DNA of 64,000 nucleotides from Marinobacter vulgaris (GCF_003344045.1 NZ_QFWX01000004.1:186001-250000); one strand, 5' to 3'; positions 20,098 through 29,264 are shown, counted from the stretch's first letter. A program made the numbers and translations. Notes: generated by a model not told the origin, from the letters alone.

Positions 20098-20527
20098 GGA
20101 CAGCGCGTAATTCGTCCCGCAGCGCCACAACGCGCTCCTCTCCGATTCCTGTATCGCAGAGCAGCCGGCCGGGAATCTCCCGGGCCTGCCGGCGCATGGC
20201 GTTGCCCTTATCCGTAAGCGCTACGGTTACCACCCGCTCGTCAGCCGTATCCCGCTGCCGCGTAACCAGCTCACGTTCAGCCAGGCGTTTCAGCAGCGGC
20301 GTCAGAGTGCCGGAGTCCAGGCGCAGCCGTTTACCGAGATCCGATACCCTTACTGTTTCCCCCTCCCGGACCGCCTGCCATAACACCAGCATGACCAGGT
20401 ATTGTGGATAGGTAAGATTGATCTCGGTCAACAGTGGGCGATAGCGGGCTGTTACCGCCCGGTTGGCGGCATAAAGCGCAAAACAGAGCTGGTTGTCCAG
20501 CGTCAGGATATCGTCCTCAGTGCCCAT
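20057..20527 (-). CDS. ospR: MarR-family oxidative stress regulator, OspR/OhrR type
   Basis: A 156-residue MarR/OhrR repressor that senses organic peroxide by thiol oxidation. The reactive Cys lies in LDNQLCFALYAANRAV, the OhrR signature. The winged helix is VSDLGKRLRLDSGTLTPLLK with RQRDTADERVVTVALT. It sits just upstream of a gene for glutathione peroxidase in the opposite sense of transcription order (gpx then ospR, 3 bases apart), the same pairing as Pseudomonas aeruginosa OspR and its peroxidase target. The last 41 bases overlap the hybrid kinase gene. Confidence 0.85.
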   Translation of the reverse strand: MGTEDDILTLDNQLCFALYAANRAVTARYRPLLTEINLTYPQYLVMLVLWQAVREGETVRVSDLGKRLRLDSGTLTPLLKRLAERELVTRQRDTADERVVTVALTDKGNAMRRQAREIPGRLLCDTGIGEERVVALRDELRAVLSLLESQGEPSGQ

Positions 20528-20530
20528 GGC

Positions 20531-21016
20531 TTACAGTAGCTTCTCAATGTCGGCACGGATGGCCGAGGGCTTTGTGGTGGGTGGATAGCGATCCACAACC
20601 TCGCCGTCCCTGTTCACCAGAAACTTGGTAAAGTTCCATTTTATCGCTTCTGATCCCAACAGGCCCGTGGCGTTGTGTTTCAGATACTGGAACAGGGGGT
20701 GAGCATTGGGCCCGTTGACCTCGACTTTGGAGAACATGGGGAAATCAACGCCATAGTTCAGGCTGCAGAATTCACTGATGGCTTTGTCATCTGCCGGGTC
20801 CTGATTGCGGAACTGGTTACAGGGAAAGCCCAGCACTTCCAGCCCTTTGTCTTTCAGGTCCGTATACAGGGACTGCAGACCTTCAAACTGCGGGGTGAAG
20901 CCACATTTGCTGGCCGTATTGACGATCAGCAGGACCTTGCCACGAAACTCATCCAGGGAATGCTCCTGTCCATGGATGTCGGTGGCCCTGAAATCGTAGA
21001 TGCTTTCTTTGCTCAT
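20531..21016 (-). CDS. Glutathione peroxidase family thiol peroxidase
   Basis: Reduces hydroperoxides in the cytoplasm, in bacteria usually with thioredoxin. It has 161 residues. The peroxidatic Cys is in VNTASKCGFTPQFEGLQ; the conserved Gln is in GFPCNQFRNQDP, which also holds the likely resolving-type Cys; the Trp-Asn-Phe element is IKWNFTKFLVNRDG. The ATG at 21016 has GGAGAG just upstream. It is the first gene of an operon with ospR, whose promoter carries a palindrome. Confidence 0.93.
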   Translation of the reverse strand: MSKESIYDFRATDIHGQEHSLDEFRGKVLLIVNTASKCGFTPQFEGLQSLYTDLKDKGLEVLGFPCNQFRNQDPADDKAISEFCSLNYGVDFPMFSKVEVNGPNAHPLFQYLKHNATGLLGSEAIKWNFTKFLVNRDGEVVDRYPPTTKPSAIRADIEKLL

Positions 21017-21042
21017 TCTGGCTCTCCATTGTATTTTTCACC

Positions 21043-21070
21043 ATTATATTGTGCACAAGCTTTTTTACAA
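21043..21070 (-). promoter_or_regulatory. gpx-ospR promoter with palindromic candidate operator
   Basis: On the minus strand, TTGTAA (21065-21070) and a perfect TATAAT (21043-21048) are 16 bases apart, 27 bases above the gpx start. The perfect 10-base palindrome TTGTGCACAA (21049-21058) fills most of the spacer, where a bound repressor would block RNA polymerase. Autoregulation by OspR is the natural inference; the palindrome is not a textbook OhrR box. Confidence 0.6.
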
Positions 21071-21257
21071 CGGGACTGGACACTGTTACCCCCTTCAGCT
21101 CAGGAACATGGTGAGGTTTACGCGTTAAATCTCTGCATCTGTGCCACAATTCATCACAATTGGTCTGTTGTCGCTGCCCTCTGCTCCGCTAGAATACAGG
21201 CTTGTCTTCGAAATATGGCACCTATAACCCCTATCGATCTGAGGAAATACCGGGCTT

Positions 21258-22472
21258 ATGCAGAACTATCTCAAATCCGCCAAGCTGGATAACGTCTGTT
21301 ACGAGATACGTGGCGTAGTTCTGCGCGAAGCCCGTCGTCTTGAGGAGGAGGGCCACCGGGTTCTCAAACTGAATATCGGCAACCCGGCCGCCTTTGAACT
21401 CGATGTGCCGGAAGAAATCCAGCAGGACGTCATTTACAACATGCACCTCGCCCAGGGCTACGTGGAGTCGAAAGGCCTGTTCTCCGCCCGCAAGGCAGTG
21501 ATGCACTACTGCCAGCAACGGGGCATCGACAAGGTGGATATCGACGATATCTTCCTCGGTAATGGCGTCAGCGAAATGATCGTGATGTCCATGCAGGCCA
21601 TGCTCAATACCGGTGACGAAGTGCTGATTCCGGCACCAGACTACCCGCTGTGGACCGCCGCAGTAACTCTGTCCAGTGGCAAGCCCGTGCACTACCGCTG
21701 CGATGAAGCACAGGACTGGTTCCCGGACATCGACGACATCCGCAAGAAGATCACCCGCCGCACCCGGGCCATCGTGCTGATTAACCCCAATAACCCCACC
21801 GGTGCCGTCTATTCACGGGAGTTGCTGGAACAGGTGGTCGAACTGGCCCGGCAGCACAACCTGATCGTGATGTCCGATGAGATCTACGACAAGATTCTTT
21901 ACGATGGCACCGAGCACATTCCTACCGCCTCACTGGCGGACGATGTGCTTTTCCTGACCTATAACGGGCTGTCCAAGAACTACCGAGCCGCCGGCTACCG
22001 TTCCGGCTGGATGATCATCAGTGGCGCCAAACACCGTGCAAGGGACCTGATCGAAGGCATCGAAATGCTTTCCAACATGCGCCTGTGCGCCAATGTGCCG
22101 GCCCAGCTGGCCATCCAGACGGCCCTTGGCGGTTACCAGTCCATTGACGATCTGGTGGCGCCGGGGGGCCGGCTTTACGAGCAGCGGGAAACCGCCTGGA
22201 ACCTGCTCAATGATATTCCCGGCGTGAGTTGTGTGAAGCCAAAGGGCGCGCTCTATCTGTTCCCCAAGCTGGACCCGAAGCGCTTCCCGATCGTCAATGA
22301 TGAAAAGCTGGTGCTGGACCTGCTGCTACAGGAACGCATTCTGCTGGTTCAGGGTTCGGCCTTCAATATAGATGACAAGCAGCACCTGCGCGTGGTGTTC
22401 CTGCCACGGGAAGACACCCTGGAGGACGCCATGAAGCGTCTGGCACACTTCCTGTCGTCCTACCAGCTGTAA
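21258..22472 (+). CDS. alaA: Alanine transaminase AlaA (PLP-dependent aminotransferase)
   Basis: A 404-residue class I aminotransferase that makes alanine from pyruvate and glutamate. Motifs: LKLNIGNPAAFELDVP, AQGYVESKGLFSARKAV, INPNNPTGAVYSRELL, MSDEIYDKILYDG, and the PLP lysine in YNGLSKNYRAAGYRSGWM. The N-terminal YLKSAKLDNVCYEIRGVVLR is characteristic of AlaA/YfbQ. The gene is followed by a small conserved gene at 22484. Confidence 0.95.
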   Translation: MQNYLKSAKLDNVCYEIRGVVLREARRLEEEGHRVLKLNIGNPAAFELDVPEEIQQDVIYNMHLAQGYVESKGLFSARKAVMHYCQQRGIDKVDIDDIFLGNGVSEMIVMSMQAMLNTGDEVLIPAPDYPLWTAAVTLSSGKPVHYRCDEAQDWFPDIDDIRKKITRRTRAIVLINPNNPTGAVYSRELLEQVVELARQHNLIVMSDEIYDKILYDGTEHIPTASLADDVLFLTYNGLSKNYRAAGYRSGWMIISGAKHRARDLIEGIEMLSNMRLCANVPAQLAIQTALGGYQSIDDLVAPGGRLYEQRETAWNLLNDIPGVSCVKPKGALYLFPKLDPKRFPIVNDEKLVLDLLLQERILLVQGSAFNIDDKQHLRVVFLPREDTLEDAMKRLAHFLSSYQL

Positions 22473-22483
22473 CCGGCGGCTTC

Positions 22484-22945
22484 ATGGCGGATATCCATAT
22501 TGAAGAGTTTTACAAGGACGCCGCGATCGCCCTGGTTCAGCTCTACAACGCCTTCCCCCGCCGGGTAAACCTGTTCGTCGAAGACATTGCCGGCCCCGAT
22601 GAGCCCGATGACTTCGGATTACACAGCAAACGCCATATGGCCTGTTTCGGCACCCTGCTCTGGCTGGCAGAAGAGGACCTGCTCCGTTACGTAGACACCA
22701 TAAGACAGGAAGCCCTGGACCAGGCAGTGCTGACACGGCGGGCGTTCGTGCGCATGAGCTCACCCGCCAGTCCGGACCTGCAGGACAAAGCCCTGCCGCA
22801 TAACGCTCAGGACCTGCCCCCGGCCCTGCGGGAAGACTTTTCCACCCATATTCATATGCTCCGCACGGCGCTTCGAAGCGGGAGCTCGGCCAAAATCAGC
22901 CGGGTCGTGCAGGCGACGTTTTTTCGCGACAAAACCGATCATTAA
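22484..22945 (+). CDS. Conserved hypothetical protein
   Basis: A 153-residue soluble protein I cannot name. The first 90 residues look like a compact helical, winged-helix-like domain (IEEFYKDAAIALVQLYNAFP, FGLHSKRHMACFGTLLWLAE, LLRYVDTIRQEALDQAVLTR). The rest is polar with a helical end (HIHMLRTALRSGSSAKISRV). No membrane segment or metal motif is visible. It starts 11 bases after alaA and is probably co-transcribed. Codon use matches its neighbours. Confidence 0.75.
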   Translation: MADIHIEEFYKDAAIALVQLYNAFPRRVNLFVEDIAGPDEPDDFGLHSKRHMACFGTLLWLAEEDLLRYVDTIRQEALDQAVLTRRAFVRMSSPASPDLQDKALPHNAQDLPPALREDFSTHIHMLRTALRSGSSAKISRVVQATFFRDKTDH

Positions 22946-22959
22946 ATCAACGTAAACCT

Positions 22960-22987
22960 GTTGAACACTACAACACCAACCGCATAT
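22960..22987 (+). promoter_or_regulatory. Candidate sigma-32 heat-shock promoter of htpX
   Basis: GTTGAAC at 22960-22966, 13 bases, then CCGCATAT at 22980-22987 closely follow the sigma-32 pattern CTTGAAA-N11-16-CCCCATNT. A start near 22994 would leave a leader of about 50 bases. htpX is a heat-shock gene in E. coli, which fits. Confidence 0.5.
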
Positions 22988-23042
22988 AAAGTGTCGGGTA
23001 CAAACCGCTGTGGGCGGCTGATCATTCAACAAGGAATTCAAG

Positions 23043-23924
23043 ATGCGTATTCTGCTTTTTCTTGCCACCAACCTGGCCGTCATTCTGGTTGCCAGCTTCA
23101 CCCTGAAACTGCTGGGCGTCGACAGTTACCTGGCCCAGAATGGGATCCAGTACGGCTCACTGCTGGCCTTTGCCGCTGTTTTCGGCTTTGCCGGCGCGAT
23201 AATCTCGCTGCTGATCTCCAAGCCCATGGCCAAATGGAGCACCAAGGCCAAGGTTATCGAGTCACCCAGGACACCGGCTGAACGCTGGCTGGTGGATACG
23301 GTGCGGGAACTGGCAAAGAACGCCGGCATCGGCATGCCTGAAGTGGCAATATTCCCCGCCTCCCAGTCCAACGCCTTTGCAACAGGCTGGAACAAGAACA
23401 ACGCCCTGGTCGCTGTCAGCGAGGGATTGCTTCACCGCTTCAACAAGGATGAGATCCGCGCGGTGCTGGGCCACGAAATTGGCCACGTTGCCAACGGCGA
23501 CATGGTGACACTTGCCCTGATTCAGGGCGTGGTGAACACCTTCGTGATTTTCGCCTCCCGGGTGATCGGCTCGTTTGTCGACCGCGTGGTCTTCAAGAAC
23601 GAAAGCGGGCACGGTATTGGCTTCTTCGTGGTGAGCATTGCGGCGGAAATCGTACTGGGCATCCTTGCCAGCACCATCGTGTTCTGGTTTTCCCGTCGGC
23701 GGGAATACCGCGCTGACATTGCCGGTGCCCAGCTGGCAGGCCGTGGCGCGATGATCAATGCCCTGGCCCGGCTAAAGCAGGAAAGTGAGGTGCCGGACCA
23801 GATGCCGGACAGTCTGCAGGCGTTCGGTATCAACCGCGGCGCACGTGGCGGACTCAGCGCCCTGTTCATGACGCACCCGCCCCTGGAAAGCCGCATTGAA
23901 GCTCTGCAAAAGGCGCAGCTGTAG
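23043..23924 (+). CDS. htpX: Membrane zinc metalloprotease HtpX
   Basis: Inner-membrane M48 protease in quality control of membrane proteins. It has 293 residues. Two N-terminal transmembrane helices (residues about 4-24 and 35-55), the zinc motif HEIGH in [15 protein letters not shown], two further hydrophobic segments, and the third zinc ligand Glu in [20 protein letters not shown]. The C-terminus ends in [18 protein letters not shown]. The stop codon abuts the convergent pdxB gene with no gap. Confidence 0.97.
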   Translation: MRILLFLATNLAVILVASFTLKLLGVDSYLAQNGIQYGSLLAFAAVFGFAGAIISLLISKPMAKWSTKAKVIESPRTPAERWLVDTVRELAKNAGIGMPEVAIFPASQSNAFATGWNKNNALVAVSEGLLHRFNKDEIRAVLGHEIGHVANGDMVTLALIQGVVNTFVIFASRVIGSFVDRVVFKNESGHGIGFFVVSIAAEIVLGILASTIVFWFSRRREYRADIAGAQLAGRGAMINALARLKQESEVPDQMPDSLQAFGINRGARGGLSALFMTHPPLESRIEALQKAQL

Positions 23925-25079
23925 CTATAACTTGAGTTTGAAGCCAAGGGCCCGGAAAGTATCCTGCATGGACTTGCTGGTGCCCTTGAGCTGAATCTTG
24001 ACGCTCGAGAACTCCCGCCGGACCGGATAATCCCGGCGCAGTCGGTCAAATGCCGTCCCCCGTTCCTCGGCCGGCAGTGACATCGCCAGACGCATGCGGG
24101 CATCATCCCGGCGCGGGTCGTAACAGGAACGCATGGCAATATTCGCCGAGTCCATTTCCTCCGCCGCACTGGTGAACGACAGCTTCGCCAGCGCCGGCTC
24201 CGGCAAAAACTGGCCCGCCTTCTTCCGCACGGGCAGACCCATGTTCCGGCTCAGAGCCTGGTACACCATCTCACTGCCCTGCACTTTGCCTTCCAGGCTG
24301 TAACCCGCAATGTGCGGTGTTGCGAGCCAGACTTTATCAAGCAACCCCGGGTGAACGCGTGGCTCATGCTCCCATACATCGAGCACTACGGTGGGAGCAT
24401 TGGGCTCATCGAGGCGCGACAGCAAGGCGGCGTTATCGATGACCTCGCCGCGACTGGTATTGATCAGCAGCTGATGCTCGCCCAACACCGACAACCTGTG
24501 CTCGCCGAACATGTGGAGGGTACTGTACTCTCCCTCACGGACCAGTGGCGTATGCAACGTAACTACGTCGCAGGCCATGGCCTCTTCAAGGCTGACAAAA
24601 TCCTGACCGTTGTCGCCTTCCTGTTCGGCACGTGGCGGATCGCAACACACTACATCAAAATCCAGTCGCTCCAGCTTGTGAGCCAGTTCCCCACCCACAT
24701 TCCCGGCGCCAATAATTCCGACACTGAGCTTTGACCAGTCGGCCACCCCGCGTCTCTCAGCATGCAATGAGATTGCCGATAGCACATACTCAACCACACT
24801 GTTGGCGTTACAGCCGGGTGCTGCCGAAAACGCGATGCCGTTGGATGCAAGCCACTGCTTGTCCACGTGGTCGGTCCCGATGGTGCAGGTGCCGACAAAG
24901 CGCACACGACTGCCCTCAAGCAGGGACTGATTGACCCGGGTAACCGAGCGCACCAGCACGATATCCGCATTCTGCACATCGGCGGCCGACATCGTACGAC
25001 CGGATACAGGGTGTATCTCACCGATATCGCCAAAGAACGAATCAAGCAAGGGTATGTTTTCGTCCGCTACTATCCGCAT
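23925..25079 (-). CDS. pdxB: Erythronate-4-phosphate dehydrogenase
   Basis: Second step of the DXP-dependent pyridoxal phosphate pathway, NAD-dependent. It has 384 residues. The start MRIVADENIPLLDSFFG is family-typical; the NAD motif is VGIIGAGNVGGELAHKL; catalytic Arg in INTSRGEVIDNAAL, Glu in VLDVWEHEPRVH, His in TPHIAGYSLEGKVQGSEM. I chose the ATG at 25079 because GGGGAG stands 7 bases above it; another ATG precedes it by one codon. It runs behind the RhlB-like helicase gene with a 19-base gap. Confidence 0.95.
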   Translation of the reverse strand: MRIVADENIPLLDSFFGDIGEIHPVSGRTMSAADVQNADIVLVRSVTRVNQSLLEGSRVRFVGTCTIGTDHVDKQWLASNGIAFSAAPGCNANSVVEYVLSAISLHAERRGVADWSKLSVGIIGAGNVGGELAHKLERLDFDVVCCDPPRAEQEGDNGQDFVSLEEAMACDVVTLHTPLVREGEYSTLHMFGEHRLSVLGEHQLLINTSRGEVIDNAALLSRLDEPNAPTVVLDVWEHEPRVHPGLLDKVWLATPHIAGYSLEGKVQGSEMVYQALSRNMGLPVRKKAGQFLPEPALAKLSFTSAAEEMDSANIAMRSCYDPRRDDARMRLAMSLPAEERGTAFDRLRRDYPVRREFSSVKIQLKGTSKSMQDTFRALGFKLKL

Positions 25080-25098
25080 CATTCGGCTCCCCGGCCCA

Positions 25099-26385
25099 TT
25101 AGTTCCTGCGCTGGCGCTGATTGCTGCCGCGGCCGCCCTGGCTCCGATTGCCCTGGGGGCGCCTGGCACCGCGTTTGCGGGTGATCGGCGGTTTGGCCAG
25201 CGCTGTCATCAGTTCTTCATCAGGCACGGTCGTGGTGAGCTTTTGGCCAATATAGGACTCTATCGCCGGCAATGAATAGGCATCGTCCTCACTGGCGAAG
25301 CTGACGGACACACCGTGCTTCCCTGCCCGTCCGGTTCGCCCGATACGGTGAACGTAATCTTCTGCATTATCGGGCAAATTGTAGTTGAACACATGGGTCA
25401 CACCGTCCACGTGAATACCACGCCCGGCCACATCCGTGGCGACCAGCACCTGGATGCTGCCGCTCTTGAACTGCTCCAGGGTTTTAAGCCGTTTGTTCTG
25501 GGCAATTTCGCCAGACATCAGGGCTACCTTGACACCCTGATTCCGCAAGTCCTCGTCCAGGTCACGACACTGGTCACGACGGTTGGCGAACACCAGGGCC
25601 TTTTCAACTTCAGGGCGCTGGAGGTAGTTCACCAGAACCGGCAGTTTTTCATCTTCACCCACCAGATAGACAGTCTGCTTAACCCGTTCGGCGGTTTTCT
25701 GTTCCGGCTCGATTTCCACAAATTCCGCGTTACGTGTCCACATGGAGGCGAGGTTGAGCACATCCTGGTTAAAGGTGGCGCTGAACAGCAGGGTCTGGCG
25801 CTCCTCCTTTGGCGTGCATTTGCGGATAATACGCTTTACATCCGGTATGAAGCCCATGTCGAGCATGCGGTCCGCCTCATCCAGAATCAGGATGTCGATC
25901 TGGTCCAGAAACACATCCTGGGACCCCAGGAAGTCGATCAGTCGTCCCGGCGTGGCCACCAGGATATCGACAATCTCGTTCTGCAGCTGATCACGCTGTT
26001 TGTCATAGTTCATGCCGCCGACCACGGTGACCACATTATGACCGGTGTAACCGCACAGCTGCTCAGCATCCTTGGCTATCTGCATCGCCAGCTCCCGGGT
26101 CGGCGCCAGAGCCAGCACTCGGGGCTCCGACGCGAATCGGTCGCTGTCAGGAATGGGCGTTTCCAGCATGCTCTGGATAGCGGTAATCAGGAAGGCGGCG
26201 GTCTTGCCGGTGCCTGTCTGCGCCTGACCGATCAGGTCCTGGCAGGCCAGCGTAAACGGAAGGGTTTCTGCCTGGATTGGCGTACAATGCTCGAAGCCGA
26301 TATCGGTGATGGCATCGAGTACTCGCTGGTCGAGGTTCAGGTCCTTGAAAAGTGTCTTGCCGGCTTCGGGTGCGTCAGATGTCAT
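25099..26385 (-). CDS. DEAD-box RNA helicase, RhlB-like
   Basis: A 428-residue ATP-dependent RNA helicase. Q motif FEHCTPIQAETLPFTLACQD, motif I AQTGTGKT, Ia PTRELAMQIA, II DEAD in ILDEADRMLDMGF, III SAT, V DVAGRGIHVDGVTHV, VI YVHRIGRTGRAGKHG. The C-terminal 40 residues are a basic, Gly/Arg/Gln-rich tail for RNA binding. The core most resembles RhlB, the degradosome helicase, but other RhlE/SrmB paralogues are not excluded. It lies between epmC and pdxB, all on the minus strand. Confidence 0.88.
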   Translation of the reverse strand: MTSDAPEAGKTLFKDLNLDQRVLDAITDIGFEHCTPIQAETLPFTLACQDLIGQAQTGTGKTAAFLITAIQSMLETPIPDSDRFASEPRVLALAPTRELAMQIAKDAEQLCGYTGHNVVTVVGGMNYDKQRDQLQNEIVDILVATPGRLIDFLGSQDVFLDQIDILILDEADRMLDMGFIPDVKRIIRKCTPKEERQTLLFSATFNQDVLNLASMWTRNAEFVEIEPEQKTAERVKQTVYLVGEDEKLPVLVNYLQRPEVEKALVFANRRDQCRDLDEDLRNQGVKVALMSGEIAQNKRLKTLEQFKSGSIQVLVATDVAGRGIHVDGVTHVFNYNLPDNAEDYVHRIGRTGRAGKHGVSVSFASEDDAYSLPAIESYIGQKLTTTVPDEELMTALAKPPITRKRGARRPQGNRSQGGRGSNQRQRRN

Positions 26386-26391
26386 ATTGCT

Positions 26392-26970
26392 TCAATTTAC
26401 CTCGGTGTCTGTGACGGAACCTTCGGGCATCAGGCGCCTGGTCTCGTTCTTCCAGACTTCGTTAAACTCGGTCCCGGTTCCATAAAATGTCTGGAGCACT
26501 TGCAAGAACCTGCCAGCACGGGCGGGCAAGCCATGCTCCAGATAATGATCAGCCTGCGCCGACACATTTTTGCGGAAGGCGTCTTCGTCCCACGCTCCGC
26601 TACCGGATAGATTGTCGACGCTGACGTGAAAGCGGGCGCCAGCGGCTATCGAAAACAGCCATTCCAGAGCCTGGGGCTTTATTTCCGCCTTTTCGAAAGC
26701 CTGTTGCTGCGCCACAGTGCGGCCATCCGGGCAGTACCAGTAGCCGAAATCCCGGAGTGTACGCCGTTGCTTACCGGCGATACACCAGTGGCTGATTTCA
26801 TGCAACGCGCTGGCGTAAAAGCCATGAGCGAAGATAATCTGCGCAAAGCCTCCAGGCTCCGTGGCCGGCACATATTCGGGTTCATCGCCGCCCCTGACCA
26901 GAACAGTCCGGTAGTTTGCCCGGAACAGGTCATTAAACAGCATGATAAGATCGTCTGGATCATGTTTCAT
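26392..26970 (-). CDS. epmC: Elongation factor P hydroxylase
   Basis: Hydroxylates the modified lysine of EF-P, the final step after EpmA and EpmB. It has 192 residues from the ATG at 26970. The metal-binding segment FAHGFYASALHEISHWCIAG with its His-Glu-x2-His is diagnostic, followed by DFGYWYCPDGRT and EIKPQALEWLFSIAAG. The open frame extends to 27039; the shorter start matches the E. coli EpmC N-terminus, though neither has a strong ribosome site. It predicts that epmA, epmB and efp lie elsewhere in the genome. Confidence 0.9.
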   Translation of the reverse strand: MKHDPDDLIMLFNDLFRANYRTVLVRGGDEPEYVPATEPGGFAQIIFAHGFYASALHEISHWCIAGKQRRTLRDFGYWYCPDGRTVAQQQAFEKAEIKPQALEWLFSIAAGARFHVSVDNLSGSGAWDEDAFRKNVSAQADHYLEHGLPARAGRFLQVLQTFYGTGTEFNEVWKNETRRLMPEGSVTDTEVN

Positions 26971-27119
26971 GGGACGGGTATTGTGCGACTTTAGACGGTT
27001 CAATACCAGAGGGAACTTTTGTCTGGCAACTGTGTCCATTGCAACCTGAAGCGGCGCTGTTACCCTCCCAGGATCTGGCGCCGGACAAACCCGAAATTAC
27101 CAACGGTGTTCTATCGATT

Positions 27120-29015
27120 ATGACAGGCAGCACAACAACCCCATGCCGTAGTGCCCCCAACGGGGTTTTGAGCCGCTTATTCCTGTTTCTGACATTGTCC
27201 GTTTTCTCTGCCCTAGCCACTGGCGCAGGTAACTCACTGTTTGGCAACAGTAATGATTTCCTTCCCGTTGACGAGGCCCTGCCCTTCAGCTTTACGACAG
27301 ACAACGACGCGGTGTTGCTGTCCTGGGATATTGCCCCCGATCACTACCTGTATCAGGGACGAATCAGCGTCAGCACCAACACCGAGGGTGTCGAGCTGGG
27401 GGAGCCCGAGTTCTCCTACACCGGGACCGACACCGAGGACGAGTTCTTCGGCAAGGTCACGGTGTTCTATGAACCGCTCGAGGCCAGGGTTCCGGTCAGT
27501 CTTCCCGAGGGGGTCCACGAGGCAGAATTAGAGGTGACTTACCAGGGCTGCGCCAATGCCGGGCTCTGTTATCCGCCACAGACCCGTGACGTACTTTATT
27601 ACGCCAGCAATGGGGACAACCCGGGATCTGCATCAGCCGGCAGCTCCGGGGGTGGCAATGCCCAGCAAGGCGCCGCCGACACCTCCACGGCAACCGGTCT
27701 GGCGGGCTTCCTCGCCAATCAGTCCACTCTGGTTATTGCCGGCCTGTTCCTGTTGCTGGGGCTCGGGCTGACGTTTACCCCCTGCGTGCTGCCCATGGTG
27801 CCGATCATTTCGTCCCTGGTCTCATCCCGCAACACCAGCACCACCGGCCACGCCTTGCTGCTGTCCGGCAGCTATGTGCTGGGCATGGCCCTCACCTATG
27901 CGGCGGCCGGTGTCATTACCGGCTTGCTGGGAGCCAGTTTCAACCTCCAGGCCCACCTCCAATCCCCCTGGGTGCTGGGCGTGTTCGCAGCGCTTTTCGT
28001 GCTGTTTGCAATGTCCATGTTCAACCTGTTTGAAATCCAGCTGCCGCGCTTTATCCGCGAGCCACTCAACGATGCCAGTCACAAGCTGACCGGCACTCGC
28101 GTTGTCAGTATTTTCGGGATAGGCGCGCTCTCAGCCCTGATTGTCTCACCCTGCGTTTCCGCGCCACTTGCCGGCAGCCTGTTATACATCAGTACAACCC
28201 AGGACGCGGTAATCGGTGGTGTTGCCCTGTTCGCCCTGGGGTTGGGTATGGGTATTCCCCTGATGCTGGTCGCCGTCGGGGGCCGCAAGCTACTGCCGTC
28301 AACCGGCCCCTGGATGAATGTTGTCAAAGCCTTCTACGGTGTCATGCTATTGGGCGTTGCCATCTGGCTGGTGGAAAGGATGGTACCCGGGTGGGTGGCA
28401 CTGACCCTATGGGGGCTGCTTGTGGCCATTACCGGTGTGCAGCTGGGCGCTTTTGACGCTGCCAGGGCTGGCTGGGAACGCACCCGCAAGGGCTTGGGTC
28501 TGGTCATGTTTGCCTACGGCATCGCGCTACTTGCAGGCGCCGTGTCGGGCGCAAATGATCCCCTCAGGCCCCTGGCCGCGTTTACCGCATCGAATCAGAC
28601 CGCGGCCGGAGCCTACTCTCCCGGGTCAATGGCTGCCCATGCCGCATTTACCCGGCTCGAGTCCCCGGCAGAGATTCGCAGTGAACTCCTGCAGGCCAGT
28701 CATAGCGGCACCCCGGTGATGCTCGACTTTTACGCCGACTGGTGCATTTCCTGCAAAGTCATGGAGCGTAATGTTTTCAGTGACAGCGCCGTCATCCAAT
28801 CGCTGGCGCCCTACAAACTTCTGCAACTGGACATGACCGACAACACGCCGGAGCAGCAGGCATTGCTGGACGAGCTCGGCCTGTTCGGACCACCGGCCAT
28901 CCTGTTTTACAACGGCTCCGGTGCCGAAATGGAAACTGCCCGCGTTCTCGGAGAGATGGACCGGGACCAATTTCTTGGCCATCTCGACGGGCTCGGGATT
29001 GCCGGTGAATCCTGA
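27120..29015 (+). CDS. dsbD: Thiol:disulfide interchange protein DsbD
   Basis: Carries electrons from cytoplasmic thioredoxin across the inner membrane to periplasmic DsbC and cytochrome c assembly. It has 631 residues. A signal peptide (LFLFLTLSVFSALATGA), the periplasmic alpha domain with the Cys pair in YQGCANAGLCYPPQ, a Gly/Ser linker, eight transmembrane helices with redox cysteines in LTFTPCVLPMVPI and VSPCVSAPLAGS, and the C-terminal thioredoxin-like domain with YADWCISCKVMER. I chose the ATG at 27120; the frame opens earlier at a TTG. Good fit with the many c-type cytochromes downstream. Confidence 0.96.
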   Translation: MTGSTTTPCRSAPNGVLSRLFLFLTLSVFSALATGAGNSLFGNSNDFLPVDEALPFSFTTDNDAVLLSWDIAPDHYLYQGRISVSTNTEGVELGEPEFSYTGTDTEDEFFGKVTVFYEPLEARVPVSLPEGVHEAELEVTYQGCANAGLCYPPQTRDVLYYASNGDNPGSASAGSSGGGNAQQGAADTSTATGLAGFLANQSTLVIAGLFLLLGLGLTFTPCVLPMVPIISSLVSSRNTSTTGHALLLSGSYVLGMALTYAAAGVITGLLGASFNLQAHLQSPWVLGVFAALFVLFAMSMFNLFEIQLPRFIREPLNDASHKLTGTRVVSIFGIGALSALIVSPCVSAPLAGSLLYISTTQDAVIGGVALFALGLGMGIPLMLVAVGGRKLLPSTGPWMNVVKAFYGVMLLGVAIWLVERMVPGWVALTLWGLLVAITGVQLGAFDAARAGWERTRKGLGLVMFAYGIALLAGAVSGANDPLRPLAAFTASNQTAAGAYSPGSMAAHAAFTRLESPAEIRSELLQASHSGTPVMLDFYADWCISCKVMERNVFSDSAVIQSLAPYKLLQLDMTDNTPEQQALLDELGLFGPPAILFYNGSGAEMETARVLGEMDRDQFLGHLDGLGIAGES

Positions 29016-29024
29016 CGGGGCTGA

Positions 29025-29264
29025 TCAGTTGCCACGGCGGATAAAAAACACGAACTCTTCACCGTTTTCGCCGCTGTCCACCAGTTCATGATCAAGAAAC
29101 TGACAGAATCGCGGAATGTCCCGGGTAGTGGACGGGTCAGTCGCCACTACCTTCAGCACCGCACCCGGGCTGATCTCGACAATCCGGTTATGCAACATCA
29201 TGACCGGTTCCGGGCAAAACAGGCCGCGGGCATCCAGCTCTGCATCGTAATCCTGCTCTGACAA
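29025..29264 (-). CDS. tusA: Sulfurtransferase TusA family protein (TTG start)
   Basis: A 79-residue sulfur carrier. The catalytic Cys is in the Cys-Pro-x-Pro motif of [17 protein letters not shown]. It may supply sulfur for the MnmA reaction via other Tus proteins. No ATG lies at the family start; the best start is TTG at 29264, with AGGAGG ideally placed 7 bases upstream, giving [14 protein letters not shown]. It is convergent with dsbD and divergent from the gene at 29354. Confidence 0.88.
   Translation of the reverse strand: MSEQDYDAELDARGLFCPEPVMMLHNRIVEISPGAVLKVVATDPSTTRDIPRFCQFLDHELVDSGENGEEFVFFIRRGN

Noticed and set aside
25315..26610. A 431-residue open frame on the plus strand
   Set aside because: It mirrors the DEAD-box helicase and epmC genes on the minus strand, which have full motif sets. 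No family resemblance in the plus-strand product.
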